Counted from the first letter of the stretch, positions 52,002 through 60,427 are shown. The stretch is DNA of 64,000 nucleotides from Rhizobium sp. TH2 (GCF_024707525.1 NZ_CP062234.1:34263-98262); one strand, 5' to 3'. A program made the numbers and translations. Notes: generated by a model not told the origin, from the sequence alone.

Positions 52002-52027
52002 GGAACATACCTTAATGAATCCGCGTT
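52002..52027 (+). promoter_or_regulatory. EcfG (general stress) promoter
   Basis: GGAAC (52002-52006), 17-base spacer, CGTT (52024-52027), 45 bases before the response regulator start. Confidence 0.65.
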
Positions 52028-52072
52028 GCCTGCCCAGGTCGAATAATACGACTTTTCACGAGCGGGTGATCC

Positions 52073-52462
52073 ATGAACGAAGCAGCCAAGCCACGAATAC
52101 TCGTGGTCGAAGACGATGCATTATTGTTGATGGAAACTGAGACTATCTTAAGAGAGGCTGGCTTTGACATCTTCACGGCGAATGATGGACGATCAGCAGT
52201 TGCGGAAATCAACAACGGCGAGATGGTGGCATTGGTCACAGACATCAATTTGGGGACCGGTCCTAACGGATGGGACGTAGCACGGCTCGCTCGCGAAACC
52301 CGTCCGGAGTTGCCGGTTGTCTATGTCAGCGGTGAGCATAGTCCAGAATGGACTGCACGAGGGGTGCCGAACAGTATTATGGTCGCGAAACCGTATGCCC
52401 CTGCGCAACTGGTCACCGCGATTGCAACCTTACTCAACGCCGCAGGGCCGGCAACGAGTTGA
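52073..52462 (+). CDS. Single-domain response regulator
   Basis: This 129-residue lone receiver domain has acidic residues in ILVVEDDALLLMETE, the phospho-acceptor in ALVTDINLGTGPNGWDVARL, the switch region in VVYVSGEHSPEW and the lysine in IMVAKPYAPAQLV. Serine replaces threonine at the switch position. There is no output domain. An EcfG-type promoter lies upstream. Single-domain regulators are known to act around the PhyR/EcfG stress cascade, so a role in that system is plausible but not shown. The ATG has GGTGATCC, a weak site. Confidence 0.85.
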   Translation: MNEAAKPRILVVEDDALLLMETETILREAGFDIFTANDGRSAVAEINNGEMVALVTDINLGTGPNGWDVARLARETRPELPVVYVSGEHSPEWTARGVPNSIMVAKPYAPAQLVTAIATLLNAAGPATS

Positions 52463-52569
52463 CTCATTCGATCACCATCACTGCATTCAATTTCTGACTG
52501 ACGTCCCATATCTGTTCCGCAAGCCAAACGGGAAAATCATTACAAATTCAGAGCGTTGGCTTATAGTTT

Positions 52570-52594
52570 GGAACTTTCGTGATTGGTCACCGTT
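52570..52594 (+). promoter_or_regulatory. EcfG (general stress) promoter
   Basis: GGAAC (52570-52574), 16-base spacer, CGTT (52591-52594), an exact consensus match 38 bases before the DUF1236 gene. Confidence 0.75.
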
Positions 52595-52632
52595 GGAGCG
52601 CCACACCACGCCACCCAACTGGAGAACCACAA

Positions 52633-52920
52633 ATGAAAAACGTTCTTATCGCTTTCGCTGGCCTGTCACTGGCTCTATCCGCTCCGCTTGCTTTTGCCGA
52701 TGATATGGTTGTCGTGCCGGACACGGTAACGACCTACGTGACCCAGCAGCAGATCGAAGACACGACGATTGATGGTGATATCACCATCGGCGCGGCTCTG
52801 CCAGACAAGGTCGTGATCAAGAATGTTCCAGACAACGATGGCTTTGGATACGCCTTCGTCAACAAGAAGCGTGTCATCGTGGAGCCCAAGACCCGCAAGG
52901 TCGTGAAAATCGTCGAGTGA
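52633..52920 (+). CDS. DUF1236-like small exported protein
   Basis: This 95-residue protein has a signal peptide, LIAFAGLSLALSAPLAFA, with cleavage near residue 22. The mature part contains VTTYVTQQQIEDTTIDGDIT and ends GYAFVNKKRVIVEPKTRKVV, the DUF1236 pattern. It is likely periplasmic; the function is unknown. The start at 52633 follows GGAGAACCACAA; the frame from 52579 has no ribosome site. The gene has a perfect EcfG-type promoter. Confidence 0.83.
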   Translation: MKNVLIAFAGLSLALSAPLAFADDMVVVPDTVTTYVTQQQIEDTTIDGDITIGAALPDKVVIKNVPDNDGFGYAFVNKKRVIVEPKTRKVVKIVE

Positions 52921-52993
52921 CGCATTAGCCGCTGGACGGTCCTGGCGTCGGCTCCGGTCGACGCCGGTATCAAAGACAGCTTGTGGAGCACCA

Positions 52994-53215
52994 ATGTGGA
53001 AGTTTGCGGTATTCTTGACCGCGCTGATTTTGATCGTATCGCTGAAACTGGTGTTGGAGGCGCCTTTGATGGAGCCCAAGGCGACAATCGCCGAGCGGCA
53101 GTGCCTAAGTGCGATCAAGAAAGCACCCAAGGTTTGGTTTGATCGCCTGCGAGCCGGACGATGCGGAGCGTGGCGCAACCGCTCGGCAGAATCGAATTCT
53201 GGACAAACCCTTTAG
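52994..53215 (+). CDS. Possible small membrane-anchored protein
   Basis: This 73-residue frame starts MWKFAVFLTALILIVSLKLV, a believable membrane anchor, followed by a basic tail with two cysteines (ERQCLSAIKK and AGRCGAW). TGTGGAGCACCA lies upstream. There is no known family. The hydrophobic start supports it; the Arg/Ser-rich end does not. Confidence 0.4.
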   Translation: MWKFAVFLTALILIVSLKLVLEAPLMEPKATIAERQCLSAIKKAPKVWFDRLRAGRCGAWRNRSAESNSGQTL

Positions 53216-53324
53216 GTCGTCCTGCATCGGCCCGGGGTTGGCAATAACTCGATGATCGTAAGCGCGGACGCTTTCAAAAAAAGCCCGGCCAGCATCCGCG
53301 CGACCGCGTTGCGGCATCTCCAGT

Positions 53325-53594
53325 CTATTCATGTGCCAGAGATGCGTAGCTGCGAAACCGGTTCATCCTGTGGCGCCGCGCCAGTTCGACAACTGCATCT
53401 GTCAACTCTTGTTCAGTCCATCCGGCTTTGGTTGCCTCCGCGGCGAGTGCTTCCAGAACGTGATCAAGGTCGACAAAGGGTGCGTGGAGATCAATGACTT
53501 GCCGAAAGAAGTCTGACTCGATTGCGAGTTCACATTCCTTCGCTCGCTGTGGGTATTGTCCAGGAAGACTTGGCGAGTTGATAGACACGGCCAC
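53325..53594 (-). CDS. Small hypothetical protein with AGW-type helical motif
   Basis: This protein of up to 89 residues, read from GTG 53594, contains VDLDHVLEALAAEATKAGWT and EQELTDAVVELARRHR. The helix pattern (AGW-x-E-x-E followed by alternating hydrophobics) is shared with the protein at 54005. This suggests a small family of paralogues. There is no good ATG; the GTG follows GAGAGGCC closely. The role is unknown. Confidence 0.5.
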   Translation of the reverse strand: MAVSINSPSLPGQYPQRAKECELAIESDFFRQVIDLHAPFVDLDHVLEALAAEATKAGWTEQELTDAVVELARRHRMNRFRSYASLAHE

Positions 53595-54004
53595 GGCCTC
53601 TCATTTCCCTAAATGGTGCCATAAATCCCGTCGAGGTCAATATATTCGAAGTTGTGCTCGGTGCGCGCACTTGATCCCGACTATTAGCTCGCTGGTCATA
53701 GCCGGAATTGCGAGTCAACGAGTCGAACAAGGATTCACCAAAGCAGGATTGCTGCCGCTGGTGTTCCGTGGCTGGGGCACTTGCATCTAACGGAAGATGT
53801 TTGCGACATACTACCACAGTTACTCGGAAAATTGACTCTGTACATTGATAGCCGTCGCAAATCAGGTCATGCTAATATTGACCAGCTGGCATATTACCCC
53901 GCCGTTTCACGGCTGCCGGCTTGGTCACTTTCCTCCAATTCTTACAGATGGAACCCCCTTGATTTTTGGGGTTGTTGTGCGTTAAATCGCATTGCGGAGG
54001 CTCA
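53595..54004. other. Intergenic stretch, nothing recognised
   Basis: The open frames present are short and without ribosome sites. Confidence 0.35.
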
Positions 54005-54295
54005 TTGCCTATTTTGGTCGATCTCCATTCACCGATCTTCGATGCCTCAAATCCTCAACGAACTGCACAATGCAGGCGAGAAGCGGAAGCCGTAGCACGA
54101 CGGGTCGTTGTCGATATGGTTGCTGCCGGGTGGCGCGAGAGTGAAGTCGCTCTCGCACTCGCTGATGCGTTCGATGACTACTGCGTCTATCTCGCCAAGC
54201 GCCCGGTGACTACACTTTTCGCCGCGAACTCAAATCAGTTTGTCGTCGACAGCCAAGGCTTCGGTGACGAGAGACGACAGGTTGGACATGCTTGA
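54005..54295 (+). CDS. Small hypothetical protein, paralogue of the 53325 gene
   Basis: This 96-residue protein contains EAEAVARRVVVDMVAAGWRE and SEVALALADAFDDYCVYLAK. The AGW-x-E-x-E stretch and following helix match the protein at 53325. I choose TTG 54005 because GCGGAGG lies five bases upstream and the product then starts PILVDLHSPIFD; the frame is open to 53966. Unknown function. Confidence 0.5.
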   Translation: MPILVDLHSPIFDASNPQRTAQCRREAEAVARRVVVDMVAAGWRESEVALALADAFDDYCVYLAKRPVTTLFAANSNQFVVDSQGFGDERRQVGHA

Positions 54296-54518
54296 CCGAG
54301 ACTCGATGGTGACCGTCAAGTTCGGGCGCGCCGAAGTGAAGATTGATATTTTCCAAACGACAAATTCAACGTGGACTGCTGTGGAACGTACATCGGCGTT
54401 GCGATAAGAACGACTGGGCGTTCAGCGGCAGCCGCCAGGGCGGGTTGGCTCCAGGCTGCACGCTACAAAAGCAAATTCAGAACCGAACAGGCCGATTAGA
54501 CGCTTAGTCGATCTGATG
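54296..54518. other. Intergenic stretch, nothing recognised
   Basis: No supported gene or repeat. Confidence 0.3.
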
Positions 54519-54548
54519 AAAAAAGCCCGGTCTCCTAAGCGACCGGGC
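54519..54548 (-). terminator. Strong minus-strand rho-independent terminator
   Basis: On the minus strand GCCCGGTC, an 8-nt loop and GACCGGGC are followed by six T (54524-54519). It lies 180 bases past the stop of the glycine-zipper gene, so that mRNA has a long 3' tail or a separate small RNA ends here. Confidence 0.75.
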
Positions 54549-54728
54549 AAATGGAAAGTTGATGAACTGGTATAACGCGCGCCGAGCTGCTTTGTTCCTC
54601 AGAGCGAATAGACCGAGCCCATGTCGGCAATGTCTCTCAACCATTGAATGACGAGTGACAAAGCTTTCCGTCACTGTCCAGCCGAGATACTCGATCTCGG
54701 CAACGAGATTCAATCCTCGATCTGAGGG

Positions 54729-55004
54729 TCACTCGTCGACGATAACGGTCGAAGGCTCTTGCGGCTGCTTCTTGATGATCACGGTTTCCTTCTTCGGCTT
54801 GCTGGCATCATCGATAATCGCGCCAGTGGTCAGCCCCATGGCGCCACCAACCACGGCACCCACAGGGCCGGCGACAACTGCGCCGGTGGCAGCGCCGGCG
54901 ACGACGCCGGTGGTCTTGGCGGAATCATCGTCGGCGTGCGCAAGAGTCGCAAAACCGGTAGCAGCAAGGGCGATAGCGGCAGTAACAAACAATGTCTTTT
55001 TCAT
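54729..55004 (-). CDS. Glycine-zipper exported small protein
   Basis: This 91-residue protein has a signal peptide, LFVTAAIALAATGFATLAHA. A glycine-zipper segment follows (GVVAGAATGAVVAGPVGAVV, then GGAMGLTTGAIID), able to insert into or pack on a membrane. The tail is polar. The ATG at 55004 is preceded by AAGGAGAAGG; the longer frame to 55178 is a shadow. On the minus strand GGAAC-N16-CATT lies upstream, one base off the EcfG consensus. Confidence 0.78.
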   Translation of the reverse strand: MKKTLFVTAAIALAATGFATLAHADDDSAKTTGVVAGAATGAVVAGPVGAVVGGAMGLTTGAIIDDASKPKKETVIIKKQPQEPSTVIVDE

Positions 55005-55253
55005 CGGCCTTCTCCTTATTTCGATCATTCGATGCCGTCTAAATGTTAGTCGGCAGGGATGGTTCCGACCAAAATTCACTGTGTATTTGCCGGCCGGTTC
55101 GTCGCGGGGCCGGATATGAAGTGTTGATACCGCCTTTTGATCCGCAGAAATATTCTCAACGCTGACACAGTTTGCCAAGCGTTACCGCAAGACGCGCTTT
55201 GTAGTACTGCTGGGCGGCTCGTCCGTGGTTCCGCGCTGCTTTATGTCAACCGT

Positions 55254-55582
55254 ATGAGTAAATCGATCCGGTTCACAGGTTTTATCATCGCTGTTGGGCT
55301 GATCTCGCTTGCCCCCTGGGCTACTTATTGTTCGGCAAAAACTGGCATAAGGCGAGCTGTTCGACTGACTTTGATATCACTATCATTCAAGCCGATGTCG
55401 CGGCCATGCTCAATCGCCGTGGTGTGCTTGTCGCGGCCGATCAAGTCATGCTCGAAGTACGCGGCATAAATCCGAAGGGTAGTTTTTTCCATTATGCGGC
55501 GGGCGGCCCTACTCGCGATGGAGTCGGCAATGGCTGCGGCGTGATAGAGTTTACGATCGAACCGTCGACGATGCTCCCGTAA
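55254..55582 (+). pseudogene. Possible frameshifted small exported protein
   Basis: ATG 55254 opens MSKSIRFTGFIIAVGLISLA, a typical signal or anchor, but the frame soon turns unlike a protein. A different frame from about 55322 reads LLFGKNWHKASCSTDFDITI, then VAAMLNRRGVLVAADQVMLE and ends at 55580. Joining the two with a one-base change gives a sensible 108-residue protein. Either there is a frameshift or the second part is a separate gene starting with TTG 55328. Evidence is thin. Confidence 0.3.
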
Positions 55583-55655
55583 ATTCGGCGGCCAACCTAC
55601 GCTGCCGAGATAAGTCAGCCTTTTGGTTTCAACTGCGCTCTCCGCCTTCGCTTTG

Positions 55656-55685
55656 AAAAAAGCCCGACCGCTCAGGCGACCGGAC
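55656..55685 (-). terminator. Minus-strand terminator without an obvious gene
   Basis: On the minus strand GTCCGGTCGC, loop CTGA and GCGGTCGGGC are followed by six T (55661-55656). The stem has three G-T pairs. The nearest minus-strand gene upstream ends 700 bases away. The sequence resembles the terminator at 54519-54548. Confidence 0.6.
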
Positions 55686-55725
55686 AATGGGAGTAACCAA
55701 TCTTAGAGCGCCGGCGCGGCGGCTG

Positions 55726-55750
55726 CGAACCGTCTCGGCCTTGAAACGTT
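55726..55750 (+). promoter_or_regulatory. Near-consensus EcfG promoter
   Basis: CGAAC (55726-55730), 16-base spacer, CGTT (55747-55750), 38 bases before the DUF6894 gene. One mismatch in the -35. Confidence 0.45.
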
Positions 55751-55787
55751 GAAACCGTTCGATCTTACGAGAGCGAAGGGAGGCTGC

Positions 55788-56024
55788 ATGCCAAGGTTTT
55801 ACTTTCACATAAGGGACGGCGAAAAAATCATAGCGGACATGGAGGGTATCGAAATGAAGAGCGCTAGGGCGGCCTTGGAAGAAGCGAAAGCAGCAGCTCG
55901 TGAGATATTGGCCTCGAAGGGGCTCCGCAATGAGGTCATAGATGGGCAGGAATTCGAGGTCCAGGACGTTTTGGGCACCACGCTTTTCACAGTGCCTTAT
56001 AAATCCGTGTTGAAGCTTGAGTGA
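55788..56024 (+). CDS. DUF6894 family small protein, second copy
   Basis: This 78-residue protein begins MPRFYFHIRDGEKIIADMEG and continues ARAALEEAKAAAREILASKG and GQEFEVQDVLGTTLFTVPYK. It is a paralogue of the protein at 49091. The start at 55788 follows GGGAGGCTGC; the longer frame from 55749 is not supported. Confidence 0.82.
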   Translation: MPRFYFHIRDGEKIIADMEGIEMKSARAALEEAKAAAREILASKGLRNEVIDGQEFEVQDVLGTTLFTVPYKSVLKLE

Positions 56025-56392
56025 GCCCTTGACCGGGCCGGCAACGGCTACCGCATGCCCACCTTCAGGATGCCCGTTGCGTAAATTTTAGAATTACCGC
56101 ATGGTACGTGAGACCGGGCCCGCACATGGTAGCTTTTTATATCCCCATATCGACAGTCGCCCGCAGGCTCGGTCGCCGACGGTTTCAGGGTGGATTGGGG
56201 AATGGACCCCAACCATGTTCTACGTCAGCTTGATGGTCGCAGCGAGCGCGGCGCCGTCATGGCGGCATTTCTATGGAAGGCGATGGTTTGACCTCGGGGC
56301 AAAGAGGCTCCGCATATGAGCGTCTATTGGATAATCCGCTTTGCGCTTCCGCGGATCTCCGCTGTTTGGTTAAGCCATCAGAATACGGACAA
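56025..56392. other. Intergenic stretch, nothing recognised
   Basis: A 72-codon plus-strand frame at 56101 has no ribosome site and no protein-like features. Confidence 0.35.
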
Positions 56393-57013
56393 TCAATTCA
56401 AGACCGCAGCGACAGGAACATCTTTTTCGACTTGCTCAATGAGGACCCACTGAGCCGAGTCTAGCGAGGACTGCCGCTTCTCAAAGCGGTAAGGAGTCTG
56501 CCACCAACGCTTCACTCGGTCATCGAGATTGTCCAGAACGAAGTCGCCTTCCGAGGTACGGACCGTCAGAATTGCGTGGCCCGCGCCGTCCGGCTTCTTG
56601 ACGACCGTGACAAGAAGATCGGCTTCCTGGAAGCCGCGCGCCTCCAGTTCTTTTTTCTTCATAAGCGCGAAGTCCTCGCAGTCACCCGCTGACTTAGGAT
56701 AAGTCCACAGTTCAGGCTCGCCGTAATATTCCAGGTCAGTGACCTGAGTTATCTTCCCGTTCACGTTGGCATTCACTTCTTTAATGACATGCCATGCCAC
56801 TTCCGTGAGACTCGCCGTCTTGCCAACGGAAGCCGTCTGTCCACATTCGGACGGATAAGCCTTGCAGAAGTAGTAGTGACCGACAGGCTGGGGGACCCTG
56901 GCGCCTGTCGTCATCGACGCTTGGTGTTCGGTCAATGGGTCGGCACAAAATGCGGCGGTTGCGGTCGCCCAACCTACCGAGGCCGCGATGAGAATGGATT
57001 TGAGGTTCAACAT
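56393..57013 (-). CDS. Bacterial transglutaminase-like cysteine proteinase (BTLCP)
   Basis: This 206-residue exported protein has a signal peptide, SILIAASVGWATATAAFCA. The papain-like catalytic triad is visible: Cys in SAGDCEDFALMKKKE, His in DGAGHAILTVRT and Asp in DFVLDNLDDRVKRW. A further Cys pair is in YYFCKAYPSECG. BTLCP proteins are periplasmic and in some bacteria (LapG) cleave adhesins on c-di-GMP signal. LapG-type calcium site residues are not obvious, so that link is only family-level. No adhesin or LapD is near. Single gene, ATG 57013. Confidence 0.88.
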   Translation of the reverse strand: MLNLKSILIAASVGWATATAAFCADPLTEHQASMTTGARVPQPVGHYYFCKAYPSECGQTASVGKTASLTEVAWHVIKEVNANVNGKITQVTDLEYYGEPELWTYPKSAGDCEDFALMKKKELEARGFQEADLLVTVVKKPDGAGHAILTVRTSEGDFVLDNLDDRVKRWWQTPYRFEKRQSSLDSAQWVLIEQVEKDVPVAAVLN

Positions 57014-57371
57014 TCACCCCGAGTGCTAATCAAGAGGTACTTGTTAGCTGTTGGGGTGTGACGCCGCAATCGCAAGAACTTGGGGTATGGTTTGGTCAGA
57101 CATTCGCAGGGGTGGGGCTCACCCTTGGGAGCCCGCCCCTGTTATCGTCCGATTGATGGAACGCGGCATTTTCGTCTTGGTTCGTAGACGCCTCGGGATT
57201 CCGGCAATGCTGGATATGGAGGGCCTAGCTTCTATCGTCGAAGAGACCGCGGACCATGGACTACGATACGACAAGGGCGACGACTAGACACCGCAGTATC
57301 ATCGCCCCAACTCGCGAATGATGGCGACAGGACTCTTGGTTGCGAGCCCACCGGCTCAGATGACTGAGGGC
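57014..57371. other. Intergenic stretch with one doubtful frame
   Basis: A 78-codon frame at 57051-57287 reads partly like protein (VIVRLMERGIFVLVRRRLGI) but has no ribosome site and starts in a shadow-like Trp/Arg stretch. I leave it out as a gene. Confidence 0.35.
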
Positions 57372-57396
57372 GGAACGCCGGAATCCTCAAAGCGTT
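57372..57396 (+). promoter_or_regulatory. EcfG (general stress) promoter
   Basis: GGAAC (57372-57376), 16-base spacer, CGTT (57393-57396), exact consensus, 57 bases before the antiporter start. Confidence 0.75.
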
Positions 57397-57453
57397 GTTC
57401 CTAATTCGATCACCGGAGACCCCGACGCTGACAGACGATATCGCTGTGCTTAG

Positions 57454-58707
57454 ATGCCCACTTACCTAACCCTCCTAACGCTCCTCGGCGCGACCATCCT
57501 TCTTACGGCGTGGCTGCCGATGGTGTTGCGACGGCTGCCGCTGTCTCTTCCGATAATCTGCATTGTCGTGGGCGCTGGACTGTCCGCGACCCCTCTGTCC
57601 CCGCTTTCCGCAAATCCGCTCGAAAACCAGGAATTGACACTACGCTTCTGTGAGTTCGTCGTTATCGTCGCCTTGATGGGGGCGGGGCTGAAACTAGATC
57701 GTCCCCTGGGCTGGCGGCGATGGATGGTCACTTGGCGCCTCCTCGGCATCGCAATGCCACTGACGATCGCAGGGATAGCGCTCATCGCCTATCTGCTTCT
57801 AGGGGTGCCTCTACCTTCGGCCCTTTTGCTAGGGGCGGCCTTAGCGCCGACCGATCCCGTGCTCGCGAGCGACGTGCAGGTGGGTCCGCCGCGTTCTGGC
57901 AAGGAAGACGATGTCAGGTTCTCCCTGACCTCGGAGGCAGGACTGAACGATGGCCTCAGCTTCCCCTTTATCTACCTGGCAATCGCACTCACATCCACAC
58001 CTGCTTTCGGTGGAAGCGATCTCCTTGCCTGGGTGTCTTACGACGTCGGCTGGCGGCTGGCGGTGGGTATCTTGCTGGGTTGGCTGACGGGAAAAGTCTT
58101 AGGATTCCTCACCTTTCGACTGCCCAAAAACATTGAATTGGCACGGACCGGCGATGGTCTCGTTGCAATCGGGATCACATGCCTAGCCTACGGAATCACC
58201 GAGATCGTTCATGGCTACGGGTTCGTGGCGGTGTTCGTCGCCGCTTTGACATTGAGGTCTGCGGAGCGACATGATGTCTATCATGAGCACCTTCACGATT
58301 TCACCGAGCAGGTAGAACGGCTGCTCATGGCCGTCCTGATGGTGTTCTTCGGTTTGATGCTGGGCGACGGCACGCTGCTTCTGGGGATGACCTGGCCCAT
58401 CGTCGCGACTGCTCTTCTGGCTTTGTTCGCGGTCCGGCCCCTCGCCGCCTGGGTCAGTCTTGTTGGGTCCCCGCAGCCCGGCGACGAAAAAGCGATCATC
58501 GGTTTCTTCGGAATTCGTGGGCTAGGGTCCTTGTATTATATGGCTTTCGCCACCACGGTAGCCCGGTTCCCGGGCGAGGAGAGGCTTTGGTCGACCGTCT
58601 TCCTTGTAATCCTCATTTCCGTCGTCATCCACGGTACGACTGTAACGCCTATAATGGGATATCTGGACCGCCGCAGGTCGAGGGACGCGACTGCCATACC
58701 GCCGTGA
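57454..58707 (+). CDS. Cation/proton antiporter, CPA1 (NhaP) type
   Basis: This 417-residue inner-membrane protein has about 12 helices. It exchanges Na+ or K+ for protons. The ion-binding motif is in LGAALAPTDPVLASDVQVG near residue 130 and the second conserved region is SEAGLNDGLSFPFIYLA near residue 165. GFFGIRGLGSLYYMAFAT near residue 350 is the conserved C-terminal helix. It lacks a long cytoplasmic tail. The ATG at 57454 has no strong ribosome site (GTGCTTAG precedes it). An exact EcfG-type promoter lies upstream, so it may be induced by osmotic or general stress. Confidence 0.9.
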   Translation: MPTYLTLLTLLGATILLTAWLPMVLRRLPLSLPIICIVVGAGLSATPLSPLSANPLENQELTLRFCEFVVIVALMGAGLKLDRPLGWRRWMVTWRLLGIAMPLTIAGIALIAYLLLGVPLPSALLLGAALAPTDPVLASDVQVGPPRSGKEDDVRFSLTSEAGLNDGLSFPFIYLAIALTSTPAFGGSDLLAWVSYDVGWRLAVGILLGWLTGKVLGFLTFRLPKNIELARTGDGLVAIGITCLAYGITEIVHGYGFVAVFVAALTLRSAERHDVYHEHLHDFTEQVERLLMAVLMVFFGLMLGDGTLLLGMTWPIVATALLALFAVRPLAAWVSLVGSPQPGDEKAIIGFFGIRGLGSLYYMAFATTVARFPGEERLWSTVFLVILISVVIHGTTVTPIMGYLDRRRSRDATAIPP

Positions 58708-59022
58708 AGCGGCCAGGTGTCAAAGGTGCACTAATCGCGCAAAGGACACGACCCCAGTCAACGCCATAAATTGAGTCCGCCGCCCGTTCACATACGTAGC
58801 CAAAAGAGGTGCTTAACGTAGAAGATAGTGCGCACTTGCCACCCCCTACTGGCCGATCCCCGTTTTAATGGTTTTGCCACCGCAATGCTATGATGCGGTG
58901 CAATAGGGAGTCGTGCCGTCTGTCGGTCTCTCGCAAAACAAATAGTGCCCGATCGCCGCTTTGTCTTCAGACTGGCCATTTGCATTGGTTGGCATGGGCG
59001 CCGGGCGAGATCCCGTGGTCCG
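58708..59022. other. Intergenic stretch with a hairpin
   Basis: No gene is supported. CACCGCA (58878-58884) and TGCGGTG (58894-58900) form a 7-bp stem, extendable to TTGC/GCAA with one bulge; its role is unclear. Confidence 0.35.
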
Positions 59023-59433
59023 TCAGGCGACGGGATCGGCAAATGGCGTATCGGGGTCGCTGACATAAAACAGGACCATGGTCGCGGCTACGTCCAGGCG
59101 GCGGTTACTGCCGGTCATCCGCACGTCGGCCGGCTCGATGAACACGTCGCCGGCCGCGAGCGTGACGGGTGGATGATCGTCGAGTTCCAGGGTGAATTCG
59201 CCGCCGAGCATATATACGGTCACCGGAAATCGGTGGGAGTGATAGGGCGTACGGTCGCCCGGCTCGAGCGTTGCCTTGATGACGCGGATTTCCTGCGGCC
59301 GACCGATGGGCAGCGCGTCCGTCGATTGCCGGTGGATGACGTTGAGTTTTGCAATCCCCTGGTCGGCGGCCGAGGTGGTGATTCCGACGGTCAGGCCGGC
59401 GATCGACTGTGCGACGTCCAATGTCTGGTGCAT
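59023..59433 (-). CDS. Cupin domain protein
   Basis: This 136-residue single cupin has a first motif PGDRTPYHSHRFPVTVYMLG with a His pair and a second motif with VTLAAGDVFIEPADV. The motifs suggest a metal-binding small barrel. The start ATG at 59433 follows AAGGAG at eight bases; the frame to 59619 overlaps the LysR gene and is a shadow. It is divergent from, and probably controlled by, the LysR regulator. Its substrate is unknown. Confidence 0.82.
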   Translation of the reverse strand: MHQTLDVAQSIAGLTVGITTSAADQGIAKLNVIHRQSTDALPIGRPQEIRVIKATLEPGDRTPYHSHRFPVTVYMLGGEFTLELDDHPPVTLAAGDVFIEPADVRMTGSNRRLDVAATMVLFYVSDPDTPFADPVA

Positions 59434-59533
59434 GTGACTGCTCCTTTTTTCGATAAAGCAAGGATAAGTCGGTTCATCGCATTGCGGCAGCCGCAAGCTT
59501 GCAAAGTCGCCGCGCAAATGTGCATAATGGCCA

Positions 59534-60427
59534 ATGTTTGATTGGAGCGACCTGAGATACTTCCTTGCCGTCGCTCGACATGGCAGCACCGTTGCCGCTG
59601 CAAAGGCGCTGGGCGTCAACCAATCGACCGTTCATCGCCGCATTGTCGAACTTGAGCGCGCCACCGGCTATTCGCTGGTGAGACGCCAACCCTCGGGCTA
59701 TCAGTTGACCGAGTTCGGGCAGGCGCTGCTTCCAGCGGCCCAGGAGCTGGAGATGGCGGCGATCGCCGTTGAGCGGCAGGTACAAGCCTATGCCAGCCAA
59801 CTCGAAGGCGTCATCCGCTTGACCTGTCCAGAACCACTGGTGTCGCGCATCGTGAGTTCAAGGCTGATGGAACTGTTCGGCGAGCGCTACCCTGGTCTGC
59901 GGATCGAGTTCGTGATGAGCGACGGCTATCTGGATCTCGCCAAGGGCGAAGCCGACATTGCGTTGCGGTCTGGGGAGCAGGCGGATGAAAATCTGGTTGG
60001 ACGGAAGATCGGCGACTCCTTCTGGGCCGTCTATGGCAGCAAGAGCTACGTCCAACACCATGGCACCCTGCAGGGCGTAGGCGATATCGTCAATCATGCC
60101 ATCATCGGCTTCGACGGCATGCTTGCCAATCATCGGGCAGCGAAATGGCTTGCGATTGTCGCTTCAGATGCAAGAGTGACGGCCACCAACAATAGCGTCT
60201 TGGGCGTGCTGCAAGCGGTAAAGTCCAGTGTGGGGATAGCGCCGCTACCAACCACGATCGGCGATGTGCACGATGACCTCGTCCGGTTAACGCCCCCAGT
60301 CGAGGAATTGCATCGCGGTTGGTATCTGCTTACCCATCCTGATATCCGCAAGACGCCGCGCATCGCCGCCTTCTTCGATTTCGTCGTCGATAATCTGGAT
60401 TTAATGCGGCCGATCCTGATGGGATAG
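59534..60427 (+). CDS. LysR family transcriptional regulator
   Basis: This 297-residue regulator begins FDWSDLRYFLAVARHGSTVA, with the winged helix in AAAKALGVNQSTVHRRIVEL, and has an effector domain starting VIRLTCPEPLVSRIVSSRLM. It resembles the branch with an N-terminal W-x-D-L-R-Y-F. It is divergent from a cupin gene, the usual LysR arrangement, with 100 bases between the starts. The end lies 203 bases before the kinase gene. Confidence 0.9.
   Translation: MFDWSDLRYFLAVARHGSTVAAAKALGVNQSTVHRRIVELERATGYSLVRRQPSGYQLTEFGQALLPAAQELEMAAIAVERQVQAYASQLEGVIRLTCPEPLVSRIVSSRLMELFGERYPGLRIEFVMSDGYLDLAKGEADIALRSGEQADENLVGRKIGDSFWAVYGSKSYVQHHGTLQGVGDIVNHAIIGFDGMLANHRAAKWLAIVASDARVTATNNSVLGVLQAVKSSVGIAPLPTTIGDVHDDLVRLTPPVEELHRGWYLLTHPDIRKTPRIAAFFDFVVDNLDLMRPILMG

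Noticed and set aside
53950..53980. GGAAC upstream of the 54005 gene as an EcfG promoter
   Set aside because: The -10 position reads GTTG; only a 15-base spacer gives GGTT, which is off consensus twice.
57051..57287. 78-codon plus-strand frame before the antiporter
   Set aside because: No ribosome site, unusual composition at the start, and no recognisable family.
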